This document shows, piece after piece, positions 54,508 through 63,867 of a stretch of DNA of 64,000 bases. Both the position numbers and the translations under genes were made by a program. The number at the start of each line of letters is the position of its first letter. The stretch's first letter is position 1. The notes beneath the pieces were generated by a model. That model was not told the DNA's origin and made no database searches. It saw only the letters and a list, made by a program, of their open reading frames with translations. Origin of the DNA: Pseudomonas sihuiensis (GTDB lineage: Bacteria > Pseudomonadota > Gammaproteobacteria > Pseudomonadales > Pseudomonadaceae); assembly GCF_900106015.1 (NCBI RefSeq), contig NZ_LT629797.1, positions 248,001-312,000 on the forward strand. The letters are read 5' to 3'.

Positions 54508-55530
54508 CTACGCGTGGCTCTTGCACCAGAGCTTGAATAAGGGTTCTGCCAGGAACATCACCAGAAACAGCCGTAGCACCTGCAATGCAGTCACCAGCGC
54601 TACCGACAGCTGCAAGGCTTCGGCGGTCAGACACAGCTCGGTGATGCCGCCCGGCATCATGCCCAGCATCAGCGACAGGTGGTCTTCGCCGGCCAACCAA
54701 CCAAGGGCTTCGCCGAGCACGGCAGCGGCGAGCATCGCCAGCAAGGTGAAGGCCAGCACGCGGGCGAGAAAACCCGGTGCACTGCGGAAGAAGGCGCGAT
54801 CGAAGTGACAGCCCAGGGCGCAACCAATCAGCCACTGGCCGAGCTGGCCGAGGCCTGGCGGCAGGCCCAGATGCAGGTCGAAGCCGGCGCTGGCAACGGC
54901 GCAGACAGTCAGTGGGCCGAGCATCCAGGGGTTGGGTTGTTTGAGTCGGCCCCAGAGCATTGCTAGTAGAGCGCCAGCGGCGAGCAGGCCGATCAGCCAG
55001 GTCCAGTCCACCGGCGCGCGAGTCGGCGCGCTGACGGCGGGCAGGCCCCAGGTGAACAGCGCCGGAATCAGCAGCACCACCAGCAGCAGACGCAGGCTGT
55101 GCGCCGCTGCCACTCTTGCGGGTTGGGCATCGTGACGCAGGGCCAGGTTGACCATCTCGCTGGCGCCGCCAGGCATGCTGGCGAAGAAGGCAGTGGCGCG
55201 GTCGACGCCAGCACGGCGCAGGATGGCAATGCCGATCAGGCTCAGCAGCAGCGTGCCGAAGGCGCCCATCACGATCACGGGCAAGTGGCTGAGCACCTGT
55301 TCCAGCACGTCGCTGGTGAAGTGCAGGCCGATGCCGCTGGCGACCAACCATTGGCCGGCCTTGCGCCCGCCCGGCAGTTCACTGAAGGCGCGATTGGCCA
55401 GGCAGCGCACAACGATTACCGCCAACAACGAGCCGACCATCCACGGCAAAGGCCAGCCGGCGAGGCTGGCCAGGTAACCGCCGACCACTCCGGCCAGCGG
55501 CGTTACCCAAAGATCACGCGGCAGTGGCAT
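54508..55530 (-). CDS. AbrB-family membrane protein
   Basis: 340 aa, about ten membrane helices arranged as two AbrB-duplication repeats (each with a GxxSEMVNLAL / GGITELCLTAEAL-type motif). Such proteins were first named regulators but are probable transporters. Its first 17 bases overlap the end of tctA, so it is translated with the tricarboxylate operon and may be a partner. Function uncertain. Confidence 0.83.
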   Translation of the reverse strand: MPLPRDLWVTPLAGVVGGYLASLAGWPLPWMVGSLLAVIVVRCLANRAFSELPGGRKAGQWLVASGIGLHFTSDVLEQVLSHLPVIVMGAFGTLLLSLIGIAILRRAGVDRATAFFASMPGGASEMVNLALRHDAQPARVAAAHSLRLLLVVLLIPALFTWGLPAVSAPTRAPVDWTWLIGLLAAGALLAMLWGRLKQPNPWMLGPLTVCAVASAGFDLHLGLPPGLGQLGQWLIGCALGCHFDRAFFRSAPGFLARVLAFTLLAMLAAAVLGEALGWLAGEDHLSLMLGMMPGGITELCLTAEALQLSVALVTALQVLRLFLVMFLAEPLFKLWCKSHA

Positions 55531-57034
55531 CAGCCCCAGCCTTGATCTGCTTGCGTCGACGCATCCAGCGGATGCCCGGCAGGGCCAGCATCAGTACAAC
55601 AAGCGCCCACAGTACCAGAGTGATCGGGCTGCCCCAGAGGATGCCCAGCTCACCAGCGGAGATCGACAGGGCGCGACGCAGGTTGTCCTCCATCATTTCG
55701 CCCAGCACGAAGCCGAGGATCACCGCCGAGAGCGGGAAGTCCAGCTTGCGCAGGATATAGCCGAACACACCGAGGCCGATCATCAGCACCAGGTCGAAGG
55801 TGGTGCTGTGCACTGCGTACACGCCGACCATGCTGATCACGGTGATGGCGGGCACCAGCACCCAGTTCGGCACGCTGAGCATGCGTGAGAACAGGCCGAC
55901 CAGCGGGATGTTCATCACCAGCAGGATGACGTTACCGATGAACAGCGAGGCGATCAGGCCCCAGACCACATCTGGCTGCTGTTCGAACAACAGTGGGCCA
56001 GGGGTGATGTTGTACAGCGTCAGTGCGCCGATCATCACCGCGGTGGTGCCCGAGCCGGGTACACCGAGTGTCAGCATCGGGATCAGCGAACCGCAGGCCG
56101 AAGCGTTGTTGGCCGACTCGGGAGCCGCAACGCCGCGCAGGTCACCGTCGCCGAACTTGCCGCTTTCACCGGCCAGGCGTTTTTCGGTCATGTAGGTCAT
56201 GGCGCTGGCGATGGTTGCACCGGCACCAGGCAGTACGCCAATCACGAAACCGGCAAGCGAGCTGCGAATCATGGTCCAGAAGGTGAAGCAGTATTCCTTG
56301 AAGTTGAACAGCACGCGGCCGCTGGTTTTCACGGCTTTCTGGCCGTTGTGGGTGTTTTCCAGCATCAGCAGAATTTCGCTGACACTGAAGAAGCCGATGA
56401 CCACGATGACGAACTGGATGCCGTCGGACAGGCTGACGCTGTCGAAGGTGAAGCGGTATACCCCCGTAGTGGAGTCCACCCCGACCGTGGCCAGGGCCAG
56501 GCCGATCAGGGCCGAGAGCAGGGTCTTGACCGGCTTGTCGCCGACCATGCCACCGAGGCAGGCAATGGCGAAGATCATCAGCACGAAGTACTCGGCCGGA
56601 CCGAAGGCCACTGCCCATTTCGCCAGGAGCGGCGCGAACAGCACCACGCCGCAGGTGGCGATCATGCTGCCGGTGAAGGAGCTGACCGCCGACAACGACA
56701 GGGCGATACCCGCTTTGCCCTGACGTGCCAGCGGGTAGCCGTCGAGGGTGGTCATCACGGCAGCGGCATCGCCAGGCACGTTGAGCAGAATGGCGGAGAT
56801 ACGTCCGCCGTATTCGCAGCCCAGGTAGACGGCGGCGAGCAGAATCAGTGCGGTTTCCGGCGGCAGGCCAAGGGCGAAGGCCAGTGGCAGCAGCAGGGCT
56901 ACGCCGTTGATCGGGCCCAGGCCTGGCAACAGGCCGACGATGGTGCCGACGAAGGCACCGAACAATGCAACCAGCAGGTTGGTCGGCCGGGTGGCGACGT
57001 CAAAGCCCTGCATCAGAAAATGTAATGTTTCCAT
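55514..57034 (-). CDS. tctA: Tripartite tricarboxylate transporter large membrane subunit TctA
   Basis: 506 aa, about 12 membrane helices, with the TctA signature GLLPGLGPINGVALLLPL and GVLPGAGATIASAMTYMTE. It forms the cation-driven channel for citrate, cis-aconitate and similar acids together with TctB and the periplasmic TctC. Its start lies one base behind tctB. It overlaps the AbrB-type gene by 17 bases. Confidence 0.95.
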   Translation of the reverse strand: METLHFLMQGFDVATRPTNLLVALFGAFVGTIVGLLPGLGPINGVALLLPLAFALGLPPETALILLAAVYLGCEYGGRISAILLNVPGDAAAVMTTLDGYPLARQGKAGIALSLSAVSSFTGSMIATCGVVLFAPLLAKWAVAFGPAEYFVLMIFAIACLGGMVGDKPVKTLLSALIGLALATVGVDSTTGVYRFTFDSVSLSDGIQFVIVVIGFFSVSEILLMLENTHNGQKAVKTSGRVLFNFKEYCFTFWTMIRSSLAGFVIGVLPGAGATIASAMTYMTEKRLAGESGKFGDGDLRGVAAPESANNASACGSLIPMLTLGVPGSGTTAVMIGALTLYNITPGPLLFEQQPDVVWGLIASLFIGNVILLVMNIPLVGLFSRMLSVPNWVLVPAITVISMVGVYAVHSTTFDLVLMIGLGVFGYILRKLDFPLSAVILGFVLGEMMEDNLRRALSISAGELGILWGSPITLVLWALVVLMLALPGIRWMRRRKQIKAGADATAA

Positions 57035-57035
57035 C

Positions 57036-57479
57036 TCAGCTCTCCACCAACGCTTCGAACACGCCCAGTGGCAGCGGAACGTCTAGCGCATAATCGAACA
57101 AGGCATACAGCAGCACGCCCATCAGGACGCCGCTAATCAGGCACGGCAGCACACGACCCGTAAACAGCAGGCCCAGCACGAAAACCGCCACAGCCGTGCT
57201 CAGAACGAAACCCAGGGGCTCGAACAGCAGGGCGTAGGCCAGCAGGGTGAGAATGCACAGGCCGCTGCGCAGCACGGCATGGCGGCTGAGCGTCTCGGTG
57301 TCCGCACCGGGTTTGAACACCAGCCAGGCAGCGCCAGCACCCATTAGCGCCAGCAGCAGCAGCGGGTAGGCGCGCGGGCCAACCGGGTCATAGGCGAAGG
57401 GAGCCTGGAAGCCCCAGGCGATAACGGCGAGACAGGCGCACAACAGCAGCCAGATCGCAGCGAACAGGCGAACGTACAT
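57036..57479 (-). CDS. tctB: Tripartite tricarboxylate transporter small membrane subunit TctB
   Basis: 147 aa, four membrane helices, in the usual TctB place between tctC and tctA. It carries the WGFQAPFAYDPVGPRAYPLLL segment. A 91-base gap with a hairpin separates it from tctC. Confidence 0.93.
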   Translation of the reverse strand: MYVRLFAAIWLLLCACLAVIAWGFQAPFAYDPVGPRAYPLLLLALMGAGAAWLVFKPGADTETLSRHAVLRSGLCILTLLAYALLFEPLGFVLSTAVAVFVLGLLFTGRVLPCLISGVLMGVLLYALFDYALDVPLPLGVFEALVES

Positions 57480-57530
57480 AGCAATGGTCTCTTGCGTAGG
57501 GACAGGATCGAACGGCGGTGCAGTTCAATG

Positions 57531-57562
57531 GCGGGTTCGGTATCGGGCGACGCCGAACCCGC
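57531..57562 (-). promoter_or_regulatory. Hairpin between tctC and tctB
   Basis: Perfect ten-base arms GCGGGTTCGG / CCGAACCCGC around a 12-base loop, 8 bases behind the tctC stop. No T run, so it is unlikely to end transcription fully. It could protect the upstream mRNA end and raise the amount of TctC over TctB/A, as in other binding-protein operons. Confidence 0.6.
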
Positions 57563-57570
57563 TGATGCAT

Positions 57571-58551
57571 TTATTCCTGCATCAGGCCGAATTCACTGGC
57601 CAGGGTCTTGTACTCAGCGACCTGCTTGAACACCAGGGCCTTGAGTTCATCACCGGTCACCGACAGCGGCAGCAGGTCACGCTGTTCGCGCAGCTTGGCG
57701 AACTCTTCGCTGGCCAGCAGGGTATCGAACTGCTGTTTCCACCAGTCGAACTGCTCGTCGCTGACTTCCGGGCCCATGTAGAAGCCGCGGATCACCGGCC
57801 AGGTGATGTCGTAACCCTGCTCTTTGGCGGTCGGGATTTCGGCCAGCTTGCCTGGCAGACGCTCATCGGAGAGCACCGCGAGGATGCGCACTTTTTTCGC
57901 TTCCAGCTGCGGAGTGACTTCGCCCAGGCCGCTGCTGGTGACCTGCACATGGCCGCCAAGCATGGCGGTGAGGGTTTCACCACCGCCTTCGAAGGCGACA
58001 TAACGCAGGTTTTTCGGGTCGATCCCGGCCAGGCGGGCGATCAGCGCGGTCTGCATCCAGTCCTGCCCACCGATGGTAGCGCCGGCGCCGAAGACGATGC
58101 TGGACGGATCCTTTTTCAGAGCCTGGACCAGGTCATCGAGGTTCTTGTAGGGCGAGTCGTCGCGTACGGTGATTGCGCCGTAGTCGGTACCGACTGCGGC
58201 CAGCCAGCGTACGGCGTTCTCGTCATAACGACCGAATTTGCCCTGGGCCAGGTTCAGCAAGGAACCGCTGGAGAAGGCGGTGATGGTGCCAGGATCCTTG
58301 GCGCGCTGGGCGACCACGGCGTTATAGGCTACGGCACCGACGCCGCCCGGCATGTAGGTGACTCGCATCGGCGCCTTGAGCAGACCTTCATCCTTGAGGC
58401 CGCTCTGGGCCAGCTTGCAGGTCAGGTCGAAACCACCACCGGGCTTGGCCGGGGCGATGCATTCGGGGCGCTTGGGTTCGGCAGCCAGCAACTGACTGGC
58501 AAAGGCCAGGCAGGCAGTCGCCAGTGCGGCGCGGGTCAGGACAGATTTCAT
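57571..58551 (-). CDS. tctC: Tricarboxylate-binding periplasmic protein TctC
   Basis: 326 aa, signal peptide cleaved near SQLLAAEPKRP. The mature part has the TctC/Bug fold (two alpha/beta lobes) with ECIAPAKPGGGFDLTCKLAQ near the ligand site. It delivers tricarboxylates to TctAB. Its start follows opdH by 29 bases. The longer open frame upstream runs inside opdH and was rejected. Confidence 0.94.
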   Translation of the reverse strand: MKSVLTRAALATACLAFASQLLAAEPKRPECIAPAKPGGGFDLTCKLAQSGLKDEGLLKAPMRVTYMPGGVGAVAYNAVVAQRAKDPGTITAFSSGSLLNLAQGKFGRYDENAVRWLAAVGTDYGAITVRDDSPYKNLDDLVQALKKDPSSIVFGAGATIGGQDWMQTALIARLAGIDPKNLRYVAFEGGGETLTAMLGGHVQVTSSGLGEVTPQLEAKKVRILAVLSDERLPGKLAEIPTAKEQGYDITWPVIRGFYMGPEVSDEQFDWWKQQFDTLLASEEFAKLREQRDLLPLSVTGDELKALVFKQVAEYKTLASEFGLMQE

Positions 58552-58580
58552 GAGTGATTCCTCGCGAGTCTTGTTGTTGT

Positions 58581-59849
58581 TTACCAGATCGGCAGGGTGT
58601 AGCCGACGATGACACGGTTCTCGTCCGCGTCGCGGGCGAAGTCGGAGCGGAAACTGGCGTTGCGCACACGCACGTAGAGGTCCTTGAGTGGGCCGGCCTG
58701 CACCACGTACTTGAGCTCGATGTCGCGTTCCCATTCGCCGCCACGCTCGTCGGAGCCGGCAACACGAGCGTCATCGCCACGGATGTAGCGGGTCATGAAG
58801 GTCAGGCCGGGAACCCCGATGCTGGCGAAGTTGTAATCGTAGCGGGCCTGCCAGGAACGTTCGTCGGCGTTGGCGAAGTCATTGATCTGCACGAAGTTGA
58901 CCAAAAACGGATCGCTGCCATCGATGTAGGCAAAGCCGGTGTCGCCGCTCATGTCCTGGAAGCCCAGGCCGAACTTGTGGCTACCCAGGCCGTAGCTGAC
59001 CATGGCGTTGAAGGCCTGGTTGTCGACCTTACCGGCGTTGGCCGCGCCGCTGTCACGACTGACGATATAACGCACGTCGCTGCTCAGGGTGCCCGCACCG
59101 ATCTTGTGGCTGCTCAGCAGACCGAAGAAATGCTGGCGATAGATGTCATCCAGATCGGCAAAGTAGTAACGGCCGGTGAAACCGGGAGCGAACTTGTAGT
59201 CGACGCCGGCCAGGTCCAGGTGGTCGGCTTCGACGCCGGAGGCGAAGCGGCGGTTCTTGGCGTTGAGCACCATCTCTTCGGAGTTGGTCGAAGCGCGGTC
59301 GATGACCTTGTCCAGGCGGCCACCGGTGAAGGTCAGGCCTTCCAGTTCGGAGGAGGTCAGCAGGCCGCCCTCGAACACCTGCGGCAGCAGGCGGCTGTCA
59401 CTGGCCTTGACCACCGGCAGCTCCGGCACGTGCGAGCCGTAGCGCAGTTCGGTGGCAGAGACCTTGACCTTGCCGGTCAGACCCAGGCGGCTGAATTCGT
59501 CGGCGGAGCGATCATCATCATGTACGGGCAGCAGGTCGGTGCCGGTGCGGCCGCGACCGGAGTCGAGCTTGAGGCCGAGCAGGCCCATGGCGTCGACACC
59601 GAAACCGACGGTGCCTTCGGTGAAGCCGGACTGCAGATCGAGGCGAAAGCCCTGACCCCATTCCTCTCGCTTGTTCTGACCCGGATCTTCGCGGAAGTCG
59701 CGATTGAAATAGATGTTGGTAGCGGTGAGGCTGGCGCTGCTGTCTTCGATGAAGGCGGCGTTGGCGAGGGGGGCAGCGCCGGTAGCGGCGATGGCCAGGC
59801 AGAGCAGGCGGACAGGCGGCAGGGCCTGGCGTGAGGCTGCGAGCATCAT
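58581..59849 (-). CDS. opdH: OprD-family porin OpdH (tricarboxylate porin)
   Basis: 422 aa, signal peptide ending AAPLANA, then an 18-strand outer-membrane beta barrel ending in the C-terminal aromatic YTLPIW. In P. aeruginosa OpdH admits cis-aconitate and similar tricarboxylates. Here it is first in an operon with tctC-tctB-tctA, which supports the name. Two adjacent ATGs could serve as start. Confidence 0.9.
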   Translation of the reverse strand: MMLAASRQALPPVRLLCLAIAATGAAPLANAAFIEDSSASLTATNIYFNRDFREDPGQNKREEWGQGFRLDLQSGFTEGTVGFGVDAMGLLGLKLDSGRGRTGTDLLPVHDDDRSADEFSRLGLTGKVKVSATELRYGSHVPELPVVKASDSRLLPQVFEGGLLTSSELEGLTFTGGRLDKVIDRASTNSEEMVLNAKNRRFASGVEADHLDLAGVDYKFAPGFTGRYYFADLDDIYRQHFFGLLSSHKIGAGTLSSDVRYIVSRDSGAANAGKVDNQAFNAMVSYGLGSHKFGLGFQDMSGDTGFAYIDGSDPFLVNFVQINDFANADERSWQARYDYNFASIGVPGLTFMTRYIRGDDARVAGSDERGGEWERDIELKYVVQAGPLKDLYVRVRNASFRSDFARDADENRVIVGYTLPIW

Positions 59850-60115
59850 GTGGTCTCCGTTTTTGTTCTTGTCGCCACCTGGCACCACTGCCAGGTCGCT
59901 TGAGCAGGTGGATCGAGCCACCTTGAAACGATGCTATGAGGACAAGCTTTCACTAGGCTTTCATGAACGAAAGATTTTCATGATGGTGTGTTGTTGCGTC
60001 ATGGCGGGTGACGCAAGGCAGCAAATCAGATGCTGCTTTGGCATTTGAGCAATTCACAGCGGCCGTGGCGGCGCTAAACTGCGCGCCTTTAACGATGCTG
60101 CAGCTGGAGGTGGCG
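59850..60115. promoter_or_regulatory. Divergent control region, opdH-tctCBA / tctDE
   Basis: GCTTTCA occurs twice, 11 bases apart (59946 and 59957), on one face of the helix, with an ATTTTCA farther on. A perfect inverted repeat TTGCGTCA / TGACGCAA with a 7-base spacer lies at 59994-60016. These are candidates for TctD binding and for a second regulator. No gene is seen here. Confidence 0.6.
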
Positions 60116-60787
60116 GTGCGGATTCTGCTGGTCGAAGACCATCCGCAATTGGCGGAAAGCGTGGCCCAGGCGCTCAAAGGTGCAGGCTGGACGGTGGACG
60201 TGCTGCACGATGGCGTGGCTGCTGACCTTGCGCTGTGCAGCGAAGAGTATGCGTTGGCGATTCTCGATATCGGTTTGCCTCGTCTGGACGGCTTTGCCGT
60301 GTTGGCGCGCCTGCGTGACCGCGGTCAGACCCTGCCGGTGCTGATGCTGACTGCGCGTGGCGAGGTCAAGGATCGTGTGCACGGCCTCAATCTGGGTGCC
60401 GATGACTACCTGGCAAAACCCTTCGAACTGACCGAACTGGAGGCTCGGGTCAAGGCGCTGCTGCGGCGCAGCGTACTCGGCGGCGAACAGTTGCAGCGCT
60501 GCGGCGACCTGGTCTACGACCTTGGTGCGCGTCGTTTCAGTCTCAATGGCGAAGCGCTCAGCCTGACTGCCCGTGAGCAGGCGGTGCTGGAGGCGATGAT
60601 CGCCAGGCTGGGCAGGGTGATGAGCAAGGAGCAACTGGCGGCGCAGGTGTTCGGTCTGGACGAGGACGCCAGCCCGGATGCCATCGAAATCTACATTCAC
60701 CGCCTACGCAAGAAGCTCGAGGGCAGCGCCGTACGCATCGTCACCTTCCGTGGTCTTGGCTACTTGCTGGAAGCGGTCGAGGCATGA
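60116..60787 (+). CDS. tctD: Response regulator TctD
   Basis: 223 aa OmpR-type response regulator. Receiver with phospho-acceptor D51 (AILDIGLPRLDG) and a C-terminal winged helix (about 125-220). The start is GTG: GGAGG precedes it and the sequence MRILLVEDHPQLAESV is the normal one; an ATG far upstream is not. It overlaps tctE by four bases. It should activate opdH-tctCBA in response to tricarboxylates, possibly with carbon-catabolite input. Confidence 0.92.
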   Translation: MRILLVEDHPQLAESVAQALKGAGWTVDVLHDGVAADLALCSEEYALAILDIGLPRLDGFAVLARLRDRGQTLPVLMLTARGEVKDRVHGLNLGADDYLAKPFELTELEARVKALLRRSVLGGEQLQRCGDLVYDLGARRFSLNGEALSLTAREQAVLEAMIARLGRVMSKEQLAAQVFGLDEDASPDAIEIYIHRLRKKLEGSAVRIVTFRGLGYLLEAVEA

Positions 60788-62181
60788 GTCGTGGCGTCAG
60801 TCTGCGCGGGCGTCTGCTGCGGCGCCTGGCGCTGCTACTGTCGCTGATCCTGCTGCTGAGCAGTTTCAGTGCCTACTGGAGTGCGCGCCGTGCAGCCGAT
60901 ACCGCCTATGACCGCACGCTGCTGGCATCGGCACGCGCGGTGGCCGATGGTCTGTATGCCGAGGACGGCCGGTTGCGCGCCAATATTCCCTATGTCGCGC
61001 TCGATACCTTTGCCTACGACAGCGCCGGACGCATCTACTACCAGGTGCTCGACCTGCAGGGTAATCAGGTTTCCGGTTATGAGGACCTGCCGCCAGCTCC
61101 GCCGGGCACGCCGCGTACTGACGATTATCCGGCGTTGGCGCACTTCTACGACGCCGAGTACCGCAACCAGGGTGTGCGTGTGGTCAGCCTGCTGCAGCCA
61201 GTCAGCGAACCGCAGCTTAATGGCATCGCTGAAATCCGTGTGGCGGAGACACAGGGCGCGCGCGAGCGCATGGCTCGTGAGCTGCTGATCGGCACCCTGT
61301 GGCGTATGGGCTTGCTCTCGTTCAGCGCGCTGCTGCTGGTGTGGTTGGCCGTGAATCTGGCCTTGCGGCCGCTGGAGGCGCTGCGCAGGGAGGTGGCAGA
61401 GAGGGCCAGCGACGACCTGCAGCCGCTGCCGGATAGCGGTCTGCCGCGCGAGGTGCTGCCGCTGGTGGAGGCATTGAACCAGTTCAACGAGCGCTTGCGC
61501 GGTCTGTTCGAGCGGCAGTCGCAGTTCATCGCCGATGCCGCCCACGAGTTGCGCACGCCGCTGGCGGCACTGAAAGCGCGTATCACCCTGGGCTTGCGTG
61601 CCGAACAGCCCGAGGAGTGGCGCAGCACGCTGGAGCAGGTGGCGCAGCAAGGTGATCGTCTGACTTCGCTGGCTAATCAACTGCTGTCCCTGGCGCGTAT
61701 CGAGAGTGGTGCGCGAGCCATTACCGAAGGCGGCGCGCAGCGTATCGACCTCGGCCAGCTGGCGCGTGAACTGGCTCTGGCCATGGCGCCACTGGCTCAC
61801 GCCCGTGGCGTCGCGCTGGCGCTGGAGGCCGACCAGCCGGTGTGGATCGATGGCGAGCCGACGTTGCTCAACGAGTTGCTGAATAACCTGCTGGATAACG
61901 CATTGGCGCATACACCAGCCGGTGGCAACCTGATCATCCGCGCACTGGCGCCGTCGGTGCTTGAAGTCGAAGATGACGGCCCGGGTATTCCCGAGGCCGA
62001 GCATGAGAAGGTTTTCGAGCGTTTCTACCGACGCAGCAGCCTGGGTAATGGTGCAGGCCTTGGTTTGGCCATCGTCGGCGAGATCTGTCGCGCCCATCAG
62101 GCTCGAATAAGCCTGCATCAGGTGCAGCCGCATGGCCTGCGGGTGCGTGTCGAGTTTCCGCTGTCAGTGGCTGAGGCTTAA
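60784..62181 (+). CDS. tctE: Sensor histidine kinase TctE
   Basis: 465 aa membrane kinase. One helix near the start (about 13-33), a periplasmic sensor region, a second helix (about 175-195), a HAMP-like linker, the phosphorylated H254 (FIADAAHELRTPLAAL) and an ATPase with N, G1 and G2 boxes ending VRVEFPLS. It forms a pair with TctD. Its last 18 bases overlap the end of the opposite-strand periplasmic protein gene. Confidence 0.93.
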   Translation: MSRGVSLRGRLLRRLALLLSLILLLSSFSAYWSARRAADTAYDRTLLASARAVADGLYAEDGRLRANIPYVALDTFAYDSAGRIYYQVLDLQGNQVSGYEDLPPAPPGTPRTDDYPALAHFYDAEYRNQGVRVVSLLQPVSEPQLNGIAEIRVAETQGARERMARELLIGTLWRMGLLSFSALLLVWLAVNLALRPLEALRREVAERASDDLQPLPDSGLPREVLPLVEALNQFNERLRGLFERQSQFIADAAHELRTPLAALKARITLGLRAEQPEEWRSTLEQVAQQGDRLTSLANQLLSLARIESGARAITEGGAQRIDLGQLARELALAMAPLAHARGVALALEADQPVWIDGEPTLLNELLNNLLDNALAHTPAGGNLIIRALAPSVLEVEDDGPGIPEAEHEKVFERFYRRSSLGNGAGLGLAIVGEICRAHQARISLHQVQPHGLRVRVEFPLSVAEA

Positions 62182-62919
62182 CGGCTGCTGAATCTCCAGC
62201 AGGTACTGGGAAACCTTGCCACTGTCGCGCAATTGATTCAGACCACGATTGAAGCGCTGCATCAGCTCGGCATTGCCCGGCACCTCGCGCGATAGCAGCA
62301 GATGCAGGCTGTCGCTGCGCAGCGGCTTGCGATGAAAGCTCAGGCGCTGGCGTTCGGCAGCGCTGAATTTCTGATAGAGCAGGTCGAAGCCCACCACCTT
62401 GTCCATGGGAAACACATCGATGCGCCCGGCTAGCAACTGGCGCAGGCCCTGTTCATCACCGGTCAGGCGCACCACCTCGAGTTCACCGGCGGCTTCGGCG
62501 CGTTGAAAGGCTTCGCCGTAGTCATAGCCACGAGTACCGGCAATGCGCAGGCCGCGCAGATCCGTGACATCGTTCCAGTCAAACGCGTGGGGCTTGCGAT
62601 AAAACAGGTAGTAGCCGCTTTCGACCACCGGCTCGCTGATGTGAAAGTGCCGTTCACGTTCGGGGCTGTGAAACCAGACGGCGCTGCCGTCGCGCACGCC
62701 TTGTTCGGCCATTTTCAGCGAGCGCGCCCAGGGGTGAAATTCCCACTGCACGTCGATGCCCTGAAGTGCGAACGCCTCGGCGACGATGCGTGACGCTACG
62801 CCATGGTGGGGCAGGGTTTCACCGAGATAGGGCGGCCATTCGCCGTTGGTCAGACGTACCTGCTCGGCAGCCTGGGCACTGCCGAGCAACAGGACGAGCA
62901 GGACGAATGCGTAACGCAT
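62164..62919 (-). CDS. Periplasmic solute-binding protein (SBP_bac_3 type)
   Basis: 251 aa, signal peptide ending GSAQA. The mature protein has the amino-acid-binding-protein fold with RLTNGEWPPYLGETLPHHGV, SYYLFYRKPHAFDW and a typical C-terminal half. No transporter genes are adjacent, so it may be an orphan sensor or part of a distant system. It overlaps tctE tail to tail. Confidence 0.85.
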   Translation of the reverse strand: MRYAFVLLVLLLGSAQAAEQVRLTNGEWPPYLGETLPHHGVASRIVAEAFALQGIDVQWEFHPWARSLKMAEQGVRDGSAVWFHSPERERHFHISEPVVESGYYLFYRKPHAFDWNDVTDLRGLRIAGTRGYDYGEAFQRAEAAGELEVVRLTGDEQGLRQLLAGRIDVFPMDKVVGFDLLYQKFSAAERQRLSFHRKPLRSDSLHLLLSREVPGNAELMQRFNRGLNQLRDSGKVSQYLLEIQQPLSLSH

Positions 62920-62984
62920 GGCTCTACTTCCTCAAGCGAATCGTTCGAGTGTAGAGGCGTTATGCCATCCATGGCGAGATGCTT

Positions 62985-63821
62985 TTATTGCAGCATGCTC
63001 ATGGCTGCTTCCATGGCAGCGGAGAGGTCTTCGTCGGCCTGCATGTCGACCTGCGGGTCAAGGCCCAGCTTGGCGAAGGCCGGCACCTTGCTCCAATCCA
63101 GCTGGGTGTAGGGGTGCTCGCTGCCCAGGTAGCTCTGCAGTGTGGCGACCTGGACGATATCAACATAATCGACCTTGGCCGAGTCGCGGGTGAAGTCCAG
63201 ATACTGGCTCGGCACGATGGCGATGGGTTCGGGAAATTCCCAAGTGCGCAGGATCTTGTCGCCGATGATCGGGTGAATCTGCTCGATGACATGGTTGAGG
63301 CTGATGGAGTCGGCCAGCAGCTCGTTATGCTCTTCGGCGTAGGTGAGGATCGGCAGCACGCCGATCTGGTGCACCAGGCCGGCGAGCGTAGCCTGGTCCG
63401 GCATCAGGCGGGTGTAGTGACGGCACAGCACGTGGCAGATACCGGCGATCTCGGTGCTCTTGTTCCACACTTCGCGCATCTTGCGGTCGACCACGTCGCT
63501 GGTGGCCTGGAACATCTGCTCCATGGCCAGGCCGGTGGCCAGGTTGCAGGTGTAGTTGATGCCCAGACGGCTGACAGCCATCTGCAGGTCGGTGATTTCC
63601 TTGTTGCTGCGCAGCAGCGGGCTGTTGACCACCTTGATGATGCGCGCGGTGAGGGCGGCGTCGTTACCGATTACCTTACTGATCTGCGGAATCCCCACAT
63701 CCGGGTCTTCGGCTGCTTCACGCACCCGCAATGCCACCTCGGGCAGGGTGGGCAGTACCAGCTCATCGTTTTCGATGGCGTGGATCAGTTCCTGTTGGAC
63801 TTTTTCGGCAAGCTTGCTCAT
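62985..63821 (-). CDS. HDOD-domain protein
   Basis: 278 aa. The HDOD domain (about residues 18-215, LPTLPEVALRVREAAEDPDVG...) is related to the HD phosphohydrolase fold but lacks the metal-binding HD pair, so it is probably a signalling or binding module. It lies next to the ygfZ-like gene, as I recall for P. aeruginosa. Pseudomonas has several such proteins linked to c-di-GMP and stress control. Confidence 0.88.
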   Translation of the reverse strand: MSKLAEKVQQELIHAIENDELVLPTLPEVALRVREAAEDPDVGIPQISKVIGNDAALTARIIKVVNSPLLRSNKEITDLQMAVSRLGINYTCNLATGLAMEQMFQATSDVVDRKMREVWNKSTEIAGICHVLCRHYTRLMPDQATLAGLVHQIGVLPILTYAEEHNELLADSISLNHVIEQIHPIIGDKILRTWEFPEPIAIVPSQYLDFTRDSAKVDYVDIVQVATLQSYLGSEHPYTQLDWSKVPAFAKLGLDPQVDMQADEDLSAAMEAAMSMLQ

Positions 63822-63867
63822 GAAGTAGCTCTCTTAGGCGATCCGAGGCGGCGCCGGGGAAGTTTAG

